From: Micromonospora sp. WMMD882
GTDB taxonomy: Bacteria; Actinomycetota; Actinomycetes; Mycobacteriales; Micromonosporaceae
DNA length: 64,000 nt
Assembly (NCBI RefSeq): GCF_027497255.1
Contig: NZ_CP114903.1
Coordinates: 5,766,001-5,830,000, forward strand
Reading direction: 5' to 3'
The number at the start of each line of letters is the position of its first letter. The stretch's first letter is position 1. The translations under genes were made by a program, and so were the position numbers. The notes under the pieces are model-generated. The model had not been told where the DNA came from. It saw only the letters and a list, made by a program, of their open reading frames with translations, and ran no database searches. Positions 8,056-16,957 of the stretch are shown in pieces.

Positions 8056-8889
8056 GTGGAACTACTGCACTCGGGCAAGGTTCGGGACGTGTACGCCGAC
8101 GGCGACGACCTGATCCTCGTCGCCTCGGACCGCATCTCCGTCTACGACGTGGTGCTGCCGACCCCGATCCCGGACAAGGGCCGTCTGCTCACCGCCCTGT
8201 CGCTCTGGTGGTTCGAGCAGCTCGCCGACCTCGTCCCGAACCACGTGGTCTCCGCGGTGGACGTGCCGGCCGAGTTCGCCGGTCGGGCCGTGCGGTGCCG
8301 GCGGCTGGAGATGGTCCCGGTCGAGTGCGTGGCGCGCGGCTACCTCACCGGTGGGGGCCTCGCGGAGTACCAGCGCACCGGCGCGGTCTCCGGCGTCGAG
8401 CTGCCCCGGGGTCTGGTGGAGGCGTCGATCCTGCCCGAGCCGGTCTTCACCCCGTCGACCAAGGCGCCGCGCGGCGAGCACGACGAGCCGATCACGTACG
8501 AGCAGGTGGTGGCGAAGGTCGGCGCGGAGACCGCGGAGCGGCTGCGGCAGATCACCATCGCCGTCTACTGCCGGGGGGCCGAGATCGCCGCCGACCGGGG
8601 CATCATCGTCGCGGACACCAAGATCGAGCTGGGCTGGACCCCGGACGGCGCCCTGCTCCTCGCCGACGAGGTGCTGACCTCCGACTCGTCCCGGTTCTGG
8701 CCCGCCGAGTCGTACCAGCCGGGCCGGGGGCAGTTCTCCTACGACAAGCAGTACGTCCGGGACTGGGCGGCGGGCAGCGGCTGGGACAAGCAGGCCCCGG
8801 CCCCGGAGGTGCCGGCCGAGGTGGTCGAGGCGACCCGGGCCCGCTACGTCGACGTCTACGAGAAGCTCACCGGCGACCGCTGGGGGTGA
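8056..8889 (+). CDS. purC: Phosphoribosylaminoimidazole-succinocarboxamide synthase (SAICAR synthetase)
   Basis: PurC joins aspartate to CAIR with ATP in the eighth step of de novo purine synthesis, in the cytoplasm. The 277-residue protein starts with the typical nucleotide-binding segment HSGKVRDVY. It continues with SDRISVYDVVLPTPIPDKG, CVARGYLTGG, TKAPRGEHDE, the signature DTKIELGW and SRFWP. Length fits the monofunctional family. GTG 8056 is preferred because it places SGKVRDVY at residue 6, as in homologues. No good Shine-Dalgarno sequence precedes it, so a leaderless transcript is possible. The gene runs convergently into glpK with 7 bases between the stop codons. Confidence 0.95.
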   Translation: MELLHSGKVRDVYADGDDLILVASDRISVYDVVLPTPIPDKGRLLTALSLWWFEQLADLVPNHVVSAVDVPAEFAGRAVRCRRLEMVPVECVARGYLTGGGLAEYQRTGAVSGVELPRGLVEASILPEPVFTPSTKAPRGEHDEPITYEQVVAKVGAETAERLRQITIAVYCRGAEIAADRGIIVADTKIELGWTPDGALLLADEVLTSDSSRFWPAESYQPGRGQFSYDKQYVRDWAAGSGWDKQAPAPEVPAEVVEATRARYVDVYEKLTGDRWG

Positions 8890-8896
8890 GGCCGGG

Positions 8897-10378
8897 TCAC
8901 TCGACCCAGTCGAGGGTGCGCCGCACCGCCTTGTGCCAGTGCCGCAGCTCCCGCTCGCGGTGCGCCGGGTCCATCGCCGGGGTCCACTGCGCGTCCGAGC
9001 GCCACTGGGCCCGCAGGGTGGCCAGGTCCGGCCAGAAGCCGACCGCCAGGCCGGCGGCGTACGCGGCGCCGAGGCAGGTGGTCTCGGTGATCCGGGAGCG
9101 CACCACCGGCACCTCCAGCACGTCGGCGAGGAACTGCATCAGCAGTCCGTTCGCGGTCATCCCGCCGTCCACCCGCAGTCGGCGCAGCGCCACGTCCGAG
9201 TCGGCGTTCATCGCGTCCACCACGTCCCGGGTCTGCCAGGCCGACGCCTCCAGTACCGCGCGGGCCAGGTGGCCCTTGGTGATGTAGCCGGTCAGCCCGG
9301 CGACCACCCCGCGCGCGTCGGTACGCCAGTACGGGGCGAACAGCCCGGAGAAGGCGGGCACCACGTAGCAGCCGCCGTTGTCGTCCACGGTGCGGGCCAG
9401 CTCCTCGACCTGGGCGGCGGTGGAGATCAGCCCGAGATTGTCGCGCAGCCACTGCACCAGCGAGCCGGTGACCGCGATCGCCCCCTCCAACGCGTAGGCG
9501 GCGGGCTGGTCGCCGATCCGGTAGGCCACGGTGGTGAGCAGGCCGTTCGCCGAGGGCACCGGGCTCGCCCCGGTGTTGAGCAGCAGGAAGCTGCCGGTGC
9601 CGTAGGTGCACTTCGCCTCGCCCGGCCGGAAGCAGGTCTGCCCGAACAGGGCGGCCTGCTGGTCGCCGAGGGCGCTGGCCACCGGCACCCCGGCCAGCAC
9701 GCCGTCGGCGACGCCGTAGACCTCGGCGGAGGAGTGGATCTCCGGCAGCACGGTGGCCGGCACCCCGAGCGCGTCCAGCAGCTCGGCGTCCCACGCCAGG
9801 GTGGTCAGCTCCATCAGCAGGGTGCGGCTGGCGTTCGTCACGTCGGTGACGTGCCGGCCGGTGAGCTTCCAGATCAGCCAGGTGTCCATGGTGCCGAAGA
9901 GCACCTCGCCGGCCTCGGCGCGGGCCCGCAGACCGTCGACGTGGTCGAGCAGCCAGCGTAGTTTCGGCCCGGCGAAGTAGGTCGCCAGCGGCAGGCCGGC
10001 GCGGTCGCGGAACAGCTCCTCGTCGAGGGTCCGCAGGATCGACTCGGTGCGGGTGTCCTGCCAGACGATCGCGTTGGCCACCGGGCGGCCGGTGGCCCGG
10101 TCCCAGACGACAGTGGTCTCCCGCTGGTTGGTGATGCCCACCGCGGCGAGCTGCGCCGGCCCGATGCCGGCACTTGCCAGCGCCTCGCCGACCACCTGCT
10201 CGACGTTGGCCCAGATCTCCTCGGCGTCGTGCTCGACCCAACCCGGCCGGGGAAAGATCTGCCGGTGCTCCCGCTGGGCGACGGCGACGATCTCGCCGGC
10301 CCGGTCGAAGACGATGCAGCGGGAGGAGGTGGTGCCCTGGTCGATGGCGGCGACGTGTTCGGGGCTCACCCGCAGCAC
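8897..10378 (-). CDS. glpK: Glycerol kinase
   Basis: GlpK phosphorylates glycerol to sn-glycerol-3-phosphate with ATP. The 493-residue protein is a full-length FGGY-family kinase. It has the N-terminal phosphate loop DQGTTSSR (residues 13-20), [14 protein letters not shown]-like [13 protein letters not shown] and the C-terminal FGGY signature region [13 protein letters not shown]. The start is taken as GTG 10378; a second GTG at 10369 would remove only three residues, and neither has a strong ribosome binding site. The gene follows the RsbW-like gene on the same strand with 11 bases between, so both are probably cotranscribed. No glycerol facilitator or glpD is adjacent. Confidence 0.95.
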   Translation of the reverse strand: MLRVSPEHVAAIDQGTTSSRCIVFDRAGEIVAVAQREHRQIFPRPGWVEHDAEEIWANVEQVVGEALASAGIGPAQLAAVGITNQRETTVVWDRATGRPVANAIVWQDTRTESILRTLDEELFRDRAGLPLATYFAGPKLRWLLDHVDGLRARAEAGEVLFGTMDTWLIWKLTGRHVTDVTNASRTLLMELTTLAWDAELLDALGVPATVLPEIHSSAEVYGVADGVLAGVPVASALGDQQAALFGQTCFRPGEAKCTYGTGSFLLLNTGASPVPSANGLLTTVAYRIGDQPAAYALEGAIAVTGSLVQWLRDNLGLISTAAQVEELARTVDDNGGCYVVPAFSGLFAPYWRTDARGVVAGLTGYITKGHLARAVLEASAWQTRDVVDAMNADSDVALRRLRVDGGMTANGLLMQFLADVLEVPVVRSRITETTCLGAAYAAGLAVGFWPDLATLRAQWRSDAQWTPAMDPAHRERELRHWHKAVRRTLDWVE

Positions 10379-10389
10379 CGTACCCGGTC

Positions 10390-10854
10390 TCAGCTCCCGC
10401 TGCCGGTCGGCGGGGCCGCCGGGTCGAGGACAGCGCTGATCCGGACGGTGGTGCCGTCCGGGCCGGTCTCCACCCGCATGGTGTCGCTGAGCTCACGGGC
10501 CAGCCAGAGGCCCCAGCCGCCCGCGGTGTCCGGGGCCGGTCGGCTCCGGTCGTTGAGGCGTTGGGCGCTGATGCCCCCGCCGTGGTCGGAGACCTCGCAG
10601 AACAGGCCGTCGGCCTGTTGCCACAGCCGCAGCCAGCCCCGGCCGCCGCCGTGCCGGACCGCGTTGGTGATCAGCTCGTTGACGGCGAGCACGAAGTCGT
10701 CCAGCCGCTGCCCGGTCAGCCCGACGGCGCGCCCGCAGGAGGTGACGGCGTGTCGCAGCTCCGTCACCTGAGCCTGGTCGAAGGCTTCGGCGATCAACAG
10801 GGAAGATTCGATGGGCACAACCGTACGCGGTGTGGGGCGTTCGCCGTTCGTCAT
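10390..10854 (-). CDS. RsbW-like anti-sigma factor / serine kinase ATPase (HATPase_c_2)
   Basis: This 154-residue protein is a single GHKL ATPase domain of the anti-sigma (RsbW/SpoIIAB) type. The N box is [12 protein letters not shown], the G1 box is VSDHGGGIS, and the G2-like segment is [13 protein letters not shown]. Such proteins bind and phosphorylate anti-anti-sigma factors and hold SigB/SigF-type sigma factors. No sigma or antagonist gene is adjacent, so its partner is unknown. The gene is divergent from a two-component kinase gene and upstream of glpK. The shared upstream region has SigB-like promoter elements (see 10892-10916). Confidence 0.85.
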   Translation of the reverse strand: MTNGERPTPRTVVPIESSLLIAEAFDQAQVTELRHAVTSCGRAVGLTGQRLDDFVLAVNELITNAVRHGGGRGWLRLWQQADGLFCEVSDHGGGISAQRLNDRSRPAPDTAGGWGLWLARELSDTMRVETGPDGTTVRISAVLDPAAPPTGSGS

Positions 10855-10891
10855 GGCCCGCTACCGCCATCGGGTTCCAGAGTTTTTTATG

Positions 10892-10916
10892 GCTTTTCTA
10901 CCCTACGTCAGGGTAT
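10892..10916. promoter_or_regulatory. SigB-like promoter elements and palindrome in divergent region
   Basis: On the plus strand GCTT (10892) and GGGTAT (10911) are 15 bases apart, which matches the Streptomyces SigB pattern GnnTn-N14-16-GGGTAC/T. The -10 element is half of a perfect palindrome TACCCT-ACGTC-AGGGTA (10899-10915), so a GGGTA also faces the RsbW-like gene on the minus strand. It lies 60 bases before the kinase gene and 45 bases before the RsbW-like gene. Assignment to a sigma factor is inference. Confidence 0.4.
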
Positions 10917-10975
10917 TCGGCGCTGCTCGTCGCCGACCCGGCGACGGTACCGGGTCGTGTGGCATCCTGCTGCGC

Positions 10976-12193
10976 ATGTCGACACCGCCCGGCGGGCTGG
11001 CGGGCCCGCTGTGGCGGGCCATCGTGGTGTACCGGGTCGCCGCGCTGGCGTACGTCTGTCTGCTGACGGCGCGCGACGCCGACCGGTACGCGCATCCGCT
11101 CGCCGCCGGCCCGGTGCTGGCCGCGATGGCCGGCTGGACGGCGTACACCGGGTACGCGTACGCCCGGCCGGCCCGGCGGGGCTGGCCGCTGCTCCTGGCC
11201 GACCTCGGCGTCGTACTCGGGATCGTGCTGCTCACCCCCTGGGTGGTCGGCCGAGCGGCGCTGGCGGCCGGGGTGCCCGCCCTCGCCGTGGCCTGGCTCG
11301 GCGGTCCGGTGCTGGCCTGGGCGGTCTCCGGTGGCCGACGCCGGGGCGCGGTGGCCGCCCTGGCGCTCGGCGCGGCCGACCTGGTGGCGCGCGGCACGAT
11401 CATCCCGTCCGCGTTGAACGGCGCGGTGCTGATGCTGCTCGCCGGGGTGGTGGTCGGGCACGTCGCCCGGTTGGCGGTGACCGCCGAGGAACGGTTGCAC
11501 CGCGCGGTCGAGCTGGAGGCGGCGACCCGGGAGCGGGAACGTCTCGCCCGGGACATCCACGACTCGGTGCTCCAGGTGCTGGCGCTGGTGCAGCGGCGCG
11601 GCGCGCAGCTCGACGGCGAGGCCGGCGAGCTGGCCCGGCTCGCCGGTGAGCAGGAGTCCGCGCTCCGCGCGTTGATCGCCACCGCCCCGCCGTCGGCCCG
11701 GTCGGCACCGCAGGGGCTCGACCCGTCCGGCACGGCCGCCCCCGGCTCCACCGGCGACCCGCCGGTCGGGGACGACGCCACCAGCCTGGACCTGCGGACC
11801 CTGCTGCGCCGGCACGCCAGCCCCACGGTGTCGGTGGCGGCCCCGGCCACCCCGGTGCCGCTGCCGGCGCGTGCCGCCCGGGAGCTGGCCGCCGCGGTGG
11901 CGGCGGCCCTGGACAACGTCGCACGGCACGCCGACGGCCGGGCCTGGGTGCTGGTCGAGGACGAGACGACAGTGGTACGGGTGACGGTGCGTGACGCCGG
12001 CCCCGGCATCCCCGCCGGCCGGTTGGCGGAGGCGGCCGAGCAGGGTCGGCTGGGGGTGGCGCAGTCGATCCGGGGCCGGCTGGCCGACCTGGGCGGCACC
12101 GCCACCGTCGTCTCCGTGCCGGGCGAGGGCGCCGAGGTCGAGCTGGCGCTGCCCCGCCCCGACAGCGTCGGCCGTCGTCCGGGCCGGTCGTAG
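10976..12193 (+). CDS. Two-component sensor histidine kinase (HisKA_3/NarL partner type)
   Basis: This 405-residue protein has about five N-terminal hydrophobic segments without a large outside domain. A coiled region follows, then the HisKA_3 phosphorylation box RERERLARDIHDSVLQ with His 195. The ATPase domain includes ALDNVARHA (N box), DAGPGIP (G1) and QGRLGVAQSIRGR (G2). Between the two domains is a Pro/Ser-rich linker of about 60 residues. Such kinases pair with LuxR-type response regulators, and one follows 73 bases downstream. The start is ATG 10976, preceded by CATCCT 7 bases upstream and no Shine-Dalgarno sequence. The signal is unknown. Confidence 0.9.
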   Translation: MSTPPGGLAGPLWRAIVVYRVAALAYVCLLTARDADRYAHPLAAGPVLAAMAGWTAYTGYAYARPARRGWPLLLADLGVVLGIVLLTPWVVGRAALAAGVPALAVAWLGGPVLAWAVSGGRRRGAVAALALGAADLVARGTIIPSALNGAVLMLLAGVVVGHVARLAVTAEERLHRAVELEAATRERERLARDIHDSVLQVLALVQRRGAQLDGEAGELARLAGEQESALRALIATAPPSARSAPQGLDPSGTAAPGSTGDPPVGDDATSLDLRTLLRRHASPTVSVAAPATPVPLPARAARELAAAVAAALDNVARHADGRAWVLVEDETTVVRVTVRDAGPGIPAGRLAEAAEQGRLGVAQSIRGRLADLGGTATVVSVPGEGAEVELALPRPDSVGRRPGRS

Positions 12194-12254
12194 TCCGGGC
12201 CGGCTGTCGCGTCCGGGCCGGTCGTAGGCCGACCAGGGACTTCGACACAGGGCC

Positions 12255-12260
12255 TAGGGT
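12255..12260 (+). promoter_or_regulatory. TAGGGT -10 element, likely leaderless start
   Basis: TAGGGT lies 6 bases before the ATG of the response regulator gene, and no Shine-Dalgarno sequence is present. This spacing puts the transcript start on the start codon. Confidence 0.5.
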
Positions 12261-12266
12261 GACCGC

Positions 12267-12935
12267 ATGGGTGACGGCGACACGGGCGGGATCCGGGTGA
12301 TGGTGGTCGACGACCACCCGATGTGGCGCGACGGGGTGGCCCGCGACCTCACCGAGGCGGGTCACCACGTGGTGGCCACCACCGGTGAGGGCCGGCAGGC
12401 GGTACGGATCGCCCCGGCGGCCCGCCCGGACGTCGTCGTGCTCGACCTGCACCTGCCCGACGCGGCCGGCGCCGAGGTGATCCACGGGCTGCGGGCGGCC
12501 CTGCCCGGGGTACGGGTGCTGATGCTCTCCGCCAGCGGCGAGGAGGCGGACGTGCTGGCGGCGGTGAAGGCCGGCGCGACCGGCTACCTGCTCAAGTCCG
12601 CCGCCGCCGCCGAGTTCCTGGACGCGGTGGCCCGCACCGCGCGTGGGGAGGCGGTGTTCACCCCGGGGCTCGCCGGCCTGGTGCTGGGCGAGTACCGCCG
12701 GCTGGCCGCCGAGCCGGCCCGGCCGGTGGGCGAGGGCGCGCCCCGCCTCACCGACCGGGAGACCGAGGTGCTGCGCCTGGTGGCGAAGGGGCTGTCGTAC
12801 AAGCAGATCGCCACCCGGCTCGGCCTGTCGCACCGTACGGTGCAGAACCACGTGCAGAACACGCTGGGCAAGCTGCACCTGCACAACCGGGTCGAGCTGA
12901 CCCGCTACGCGATCGCCCGCGGCCTCGACGACTGA
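12267..12935 (+). CDS. NarL/LuxR-family response regulator
   Basis: This 222-residue regulator has a receiver domain with acidic pair Asp15/Asp16, phospho-acceptor Asp60 (VVLDLHLP) and the conserved lysine in YLLKSA. The C-terminal LuxR helix-turn-helix starts at LTDRETEVLRLVAKGLSYK and includes RLGLSHRTVQNHVQN. It is the probable partner of the HisKA_3 kinase just upstream. It has its own -10-like element, so it may be transcribed separately as well. The target genes are unknown. The end faces the DUF5709 gene convergently with 16 bases between. Confidence 0.92.
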   Translation: MGDGDTGGIRVMVVDDHPMWRDGVARDLTEAGHHVVATTGEGRQAVRIAPAARPDVVVLDLHLPDAAGAEVIHGLRAALPGVRVLMLSASGEEADVLAAVKAGATGYLLKSAAAAEFLDAVARTARGEAVFTPGLAGLVLGEYRRLAAEPARPVGEGAPRLTDRETEVLRLVAKGLSYKQIATRLGLSHRTVQNHVQNTLGKLHLHNRVELTRYAIARGLDD

Positions 12936-12951
12936 GCCGCCCCGGCGACGG

Positions 12952-13524
12952 CTAGCGCGCCTCGGGCGGGCGGGTCTCGTGGATGGCCAGCTCCTCGGCG
13001 CTCGCCCCGCCGCCGGCCGCCCCGGCGTCGTACGCCACGGAATCGGTCTCGGTGTCGCTGCGGGCCCCCTCGTCCGGCTCCACCAGGCGGCCGACCTGGG
13101 CGTCCGCCACGGTGCCGAGCTGGCCGTGGTCGTAGATCGAGACCGGGGAGCTCGGGTCGGAGGTGGGGCCTGGATCGATCACGTCGGCGTCGAGCTGGGC
13201 CTGCGCGGCGGCCTCCTCGCTGTCCGCCTCGGCCGCGATGTCCGGGTCGACCGGGGCGGCCAGCGGGTCGTCGGCGGGCCGCTCGTACCGTTCGCGGTCG
13301 AGCTTGTAGTCCAGCGACTCGCCGTCGAGCTGCTCCTCGGCGGTGGCCCCGAACCGGTCCACCGCCACCGGCGTACGGTCGCCGGGCAGCTCCGCCGGAT
13401 CCGGGCCGTCCGCCTCGCGCCCGGTCGCCACGTCGTCGTTGGCGGTGGAGTCGTCGTCGGCGGTGTCGGGCAGGCCCTGCGCCTCGGGGTCGGACAGGGG
13501 GGTCGGGAACTCGTCGTCGCGCAT
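12952..13524 (-). CDS. DUF5709 family acidic protein
   Basis: This 190-residue hydrophilic and very acidic protein matches the actinobacterial DUF5709 family by its C-terminal pattern: SIYDHGQLGTVADAQVGRLV, then EPDEG, a DTETD stretch, and the ending EELAIHE. It also contains a repeated element ESLDYKLDRERYERP. It has no membrane segment or signal peptide. The function of the family is unknown. The N-terminus (MRDDEFPTPLSDPEAQGLPD) also looks family-like, which supports the start at 13524. Confidence 0.8.
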   Translation of the reverse strand: MRDDEFPTPLSDPEAQGLPDTADDDSTANDDVATGREADGPDPAELPGDRTPVAVDRFGATAEEQLDGESLDYKLDRERYERPADDPLAAPVDPDIAAEADSEEAAAQAQLDADVIDPGPTSDPSSPVSIYDHGQLGTVADAQVGRLVEPDEGARSDTETDSVAYDAGAAGGGASAEELAIHETRPPEAR

Positions 13525-13628
13525 GGCTGATCACTACCCACTGCCCCCCCGGGGTAACCGCGTCCGACCCTCCCCAAAGCGGATGAACCGGTCAGCGGCT
13601 ACGCCGGCGCATGGCGCGGCCGGGTGGC

Positions 13629-14642
13629 TCACGCGCCGGGCCGGGCGTGCCGGCTGCGGGCGTTCACCCGGGTCACCGTCCCGGCCACCGCCCCGGCGGC
13701 CAGCCCCACGGCCGCCCCCACCCGGACGAGTCGCCGACGCCGACCGTGCCAGCCGCCCTCCCGCCGCGCCTGGGCGTCGGCCCGGAACAGGCTGCCGCTG
13801 CCGTCACGGCGTGGCGCGGCCAGGAACTGGGCCCGGTGGGCGTACCAGCCGAGCGCCCGCTCGGTGAGGGCCGGGGCCAGCCGCCACTGGAGCGCGAGCA
13901 GCCGGGCCGCGCCGCCCGCGTACGCCTCCCGGCGGGGCCGGCGCAGCAGCCGGACGATCGTCTCCGCCACCAGCTCCGGCGGGTACACCGGCGGGGGCGG
14001 GGCCAGCTCGTGGCCGCTGTGGTTCGCCGCGTGCCGGAAGAACGGGGTGTCCACGCTGGCCGGCAGCACCGTGCAGATCGACACCTGCGACCGGCCGCTG
14101 ACCCGCAGCTCCTGCCGGACGGTGTCGGCGAAGCCGCGTACCCCGTGCTTGGTGGCGTTGTACGCGGACTGGTAGGGCATCGCCACCTCGGCGAGCACCG
14201 AGGCGTTGTTGACCAGCACCCCGCCGCCGGCCGCGAGCAGGCGCGGCAACGCCGCCCTCGTGCCGTGCGCCACGCCGAGCAGGTTGACCTCGACCACCCG
14301 GCGGAACTCGTCGACCGGGATCTCCTCGAACAACCCCACCGCGCCGACCGCCGCGTTGTTCACCCAGGCGTCGATCCGGCCCAACTCGGCCACCGCGCGG
14401 GCGGCCAGCCGGTCGACCGCCGCCGCGTCGGTGACGTCGGTGGGTACGACCAGCGCCCGGCCGCCCAGCTCGCGGCAGCGCTCGGCGACCTGCTCCAGGG
14501 CGGGGACGGTACGGGCGGCGAGCACCACGGCGACGCCCCGCCGGGCCAGCGCGTACCCGGTCGCCGCGCCGATGCCGCTGGAGGCGCCGGTGATCACCAC
14601 GATGGAGTCGGACAGGTCACGGGTCAGTGGCATCTCCCACAC
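13629..14642 (-). CDS. Short-chain dehydrogenase/reductase with C-terminal membrane helix
   Basis: This is a classical SDR: TGASSGIG cofactor loop (residues 18-25), NNAAV (95-99), Ser148, and the catalytic YNATK (Tyr161, Lys165). At 337 residues it is about 80 longer than a minimal SDR. The extra C-terminus has a basic stretch and a hydrophobic segment (VGAAVGLAAGAVAGTV), so it may be membrane-bound. The substrate is unknown; proteins of this layout act on lipids or on broad aldehydes and ketones. The start is GTG 14642; an ATG at 14633 is an alternative. It is divergent from the glycosyltransferase gene. Confidence 0.88.
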   Translation of the reverse strand: MWEMPLTRDLSDSIVVITGASSGIGAATGYALARRGVAVVLAARTVPALEQVAERCRELGGRALVVPTDVTDAAAVDRLAARAVAELGRIDAWVNNAAVGAVGLFEEIPVDEFRRVVEVNLLGVAHGTRAALPRLLAAGGGVLVNNASVLAEVAMPYQSAYNATKHGVRGFADTVRQELRVSGRSQVSICTVLPASVDTPFFRHAANHSGHELAPPPPVYPPELVAETIVRLLRRPRREAYAGGAARLLALQWRLAPALTERALGWYAHRAQFLAAPRRDGSGSLFRADAQARREGGWHGRRRRLVRVGAAVGLAAGAVAGTVTRVNARSRHARPGA

Positions 14643-14789
14643 GTACCCCGGGTCGGCCGGCTCATGCCCGCCCGACGCGACCGGACCGCCGTCCGACCGA
14701 TCCTGATCTGCCAGGTTTTGGCGTCCGGACGGCAGGTTAATGGGACCCTCTACCGGAGGACCGTAGCTCGTGATCGCATGGAGGTGACC

Positions 14790-15989
14790 ATGCGCGTCGG
14801 CCTAGTCTGCGCGCACGCCGGCCCATCCCGGCGGGCCGACGGTCCCGCCGTGGGCACGCACCAGCACATCGCCCGGGTCGCGGCCGAGCTGGCCGGCCGG
14901 GGCCACGACGTACGCGTCTACGAGCGGCGGGACGACCCCGACGCCCCGACGACCGCGACCCGCGACGGGTACCGGCTGGAGCTGGTGCCGGTCGGCCCGC
15001 CCACCTCCCTGCCCACCGCCGAGCTGGTCCGGCACGTGCCCGAGTTCGGTGGCTGGCTCGCCGCCCGCTGGGCCGGCGACTGGCGGCCGGAGGTGGTGCA
15101 CGGCCACTACTGGGTGGGTGGGCTCGCCGCCGCGCACGCGGTCCGGGAGACGGACATCCCGGTCGTGCAGACCTTCCACTCGCTCGGCATCGAGCAGTTG
15201 CGCCACCTCGGGCGGGAGTACGCCGGCCCGGGGGAGCGGATCCCGCTGGAGCGCGCGTTGACCCGGGCGGTCGACATGGCGGTGGCCCAGTGCAACGACG
15301 AGGTCGACGAGCTGACCCGGATGGGGCTGAGCCGGGCGTCGGTGGCGATGGTGCCGACCGGCGTGGACACCACACAGTTCCACCCGGACGGCGAGGCCGC
15401 CCCCCGGGACCGGCGTGCCCGGATCCTCACCGTCGGCGGCCTGACGCCGTCCAGCGGCCACGAGGACCTGATCCGGGCGATGCGGCTGGTCGGCGACGCG
15501 GAGCTGGTCATCGCCGGCGGGCCGCCGGCCGAGCAGCTCGCCGGGCACGCCGAGGCCCGCCGGCTGCGGGACCTCGCCGAACGGGCCGGCGTGGCCGAGC
15601 AGGTGCGGCTGGTCGGCGCGGTGCCGCACGACCAGATGGCCACCTGGTACCGCTCGGCCGACGTGGTGGCCTGCACCCCGCACTACGCCTCCGCCGGGCG
15701 GGTGTCGCTGGAGGCGATGGCCTGCGGCGTGCCGGTGGTCGGCTACGCCATGGGCGGCATCGCCGACGCGGTCGTCGACGAGGTCACCGGCAAGCTGGTG
15801 CCGCCCGGTGACGTCCGCGCGCTCGGGGTGACGCTGCGCCGGCTCCTCGCCGACCACGCCGGACGGTTCGCGTACGGGCACGCCGCCGTGGACCGGGTGC
15901 GGTGCAGCTACACCTGGGAACGCACCGCCGGGGCGCTGGAGCGCCTCTACGAACGGGTGGTCGGCCGCCGCAACCCGGTGGAAGCCTGA
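14790..15989 (+). CDS. GT4-family glycosyltransferase
   Basis: This 399-residue protein has the two-domain GT-B layout of glycosyltransferase family 4. The N-terminal domain has a glycine-rich loop after PAVGTHQHIARVAAELAGRG and HGHYWVGGLAA. The C-terminal domain has LTVGGLTPSSGHEDLIRAM, the acidic donor-sugar binding segment SLEAMACGVPVVGYAMGGI and a late VTGKLVPPGD. ATG 14790 is preferred because GGAGGTGA lies directly upstream; an ATG at 14778 would overlap that site. It resembles D-inositol-3-phosphate- or mannosyl-type transferases, but donor and acceptor cannot be named. The gene is monocistronic. Confidence 0.88.
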   Translation: MRVGLVCAHAGPSRRADGPAVGTHQHIARVAAELAGRGHDVRVYERRDDPDAPTTATRDGYRLELVPVGPPTSLPTAELVRHVPEFGGWLAARWAGDWRPEVVHGHYWVGGLAAAHAVRETDIPVVQTFHSLGIEQLRHLGREYAGPGERIPLERALTRAVDMAVAQCNDEVDELTRMGLSRASVAMVPTGVDTTQFHPDGEAAPRDRRARILTVGGLTPSSGHEDLIRAMRLVGDAELVIAGGPPAEQLAGHAEARRLRDLAERAGVAEQVRLVGAVPHDQMATWYRSADVVACTPHYASAGRVSLEAMACGVPVVGYAMGGIADAVVDEVTGKLVPPGDVRALGVTLRRLLADHAGRFAYGHAAVDRVRCSYTWERTAGALERLYERVVGRRNPVEA

Positions 15990-16016
15990 CCCGCCCGGAT
16001 CGCGGCCGGCCGGGCG

Positions 16017-16931
16017 TCAGCCGGAGCGCTGGGCGGCGCGGGCGCCGGCGCCGGCGGGCAGCAGTGGACGGGGTGGCGACGTGCGGTCGACCACCGCGTG
16101 GTGGTGCTGCGGCTCGGCGTACCGGGTCAGACCGATCACCGCGGCCAGCGTGGCCAGGAACCCGACGGCGGCCAGCCACTCCCGGCCCGGCCAGATCTTG
16201 TCGTTCAGCACCAGCAGCCCGACGATCGCGGCGGGCACCGCCCCGGCGGCGTCCATCGCCGCCACCGCCGCCGTGGTGGAGCCGCGCTGCATCGCCAGCC
16301 CGAGCAGGAGCTGCCCGACCACCGAGTGGGCGATCAGCAGGTAGAGCAGCGGGTCCCGGAGGAACGCCTCCACCGAGTGCGCCGCCGCCAGCGGACGGGC
16401 GGCCACCGCCGCGGCGGAGAACGCCAACCCGGCCAGCGAGCCGAGCGCCACCGAACCCGGCACGCCGCGCAGCCGTACCGCGAAGAAGCCGAGCGCCGCG
16501 ATGCCCGCCAGGGCGACGGCCAGGGCGACCAGCGCGGCCGGGCCGAGCTGCCGTGACGGCGCCGGGCGGGCGGCCAGCACCAGCGCGGTGATCCCGCCGA
16601 ACAGCAGCCCGAGCAGCGCCACCTCGGCCATCGGCAGCCGCCACTTCAACACCACCACCCCGAGGATGGCGGTGACCCCGAGCCCGGCCGCCACGCTCGC
16701 CTGCACCAGGAACAGCGGCAGGTCCCGGCGGGCCAGGAAGGCCAGCACGAACCCGGCCACCTGGCAGAAGAGCCCCACCAGGTACGTGCGTTGACCGGCC
16801 AGTCGCAGCAACAGCCCCGGGTCGAAGGTGTGGTGCACGGTCGTCCGGGCGGCGGCGATCGACTGGAGGAGGTTGGCGAAGCCGTACGCGACGATCATCG
16901 CCGCGAGGAAACACCAACCGGAGGAGGACAC
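16017..16931 (-). CDS. DMT-superfamily-like multi-spanning membrane protein
   Basis: This 304-residue protein has about nine or ten hydrophobic segments and a short loop VVLKWRLPMAE in the middle, like the two-repeat drug/metabolite transporter (EamA-like) fold. The second half includes QRGSTTAAVAAMDAAGAVPAAI and LLVLNDKIWPG, resembling the nearly repeated EamA half. The C-terminus is a basic, Pro/Ala-rich tail. The start is GTG 16931. No substrate can be named. It follows hisN on the same strand after 26 bases but has its own TATCCT element. Confidence 0.75.
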   Translation of the reverse strand: MSSSGWCFLAAMIVAYGFANLLQSIAAARTTVHHTFDPGLLLRLAGQRTYLVGLFCQVAGFVLAFLARRDLPLFLVQASVAAGLGVTAILGVVVLKWRLPMAEVALLGLLFGGITALVLAARPAPSRQLGPAALVALAVALAGIAALGFFAVRLRGVPGSVALGSLAGLAFSAAAVAARPLAAAHSVEAFLRDPLLYLLIAHSVVGQLLLGLAMQRGSTTAAVAAMDAAGAVPAAIVGLLVLNDKIWPGREWLAAVGFLATLAAVIGLTRYAEPQHHHAVVDRTSPPRPLLPAGAGARAAQRSG

Positions 16932-16937
16932 CCGGCG

Positions 16938-16943
16938 AGGATA
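16938..16943 (-). promoter_or_regulatory. TATCCT -10 element, likely leaderless start
   Basis: On the minus strand TATCCT is followed after 6 bases by the GTG start of the membrane protein gene, without a Shine-Dalgarno sequence. Confidence 0.5.
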
Positions 16944-16957
16944 GATGGTGCCCCGGC

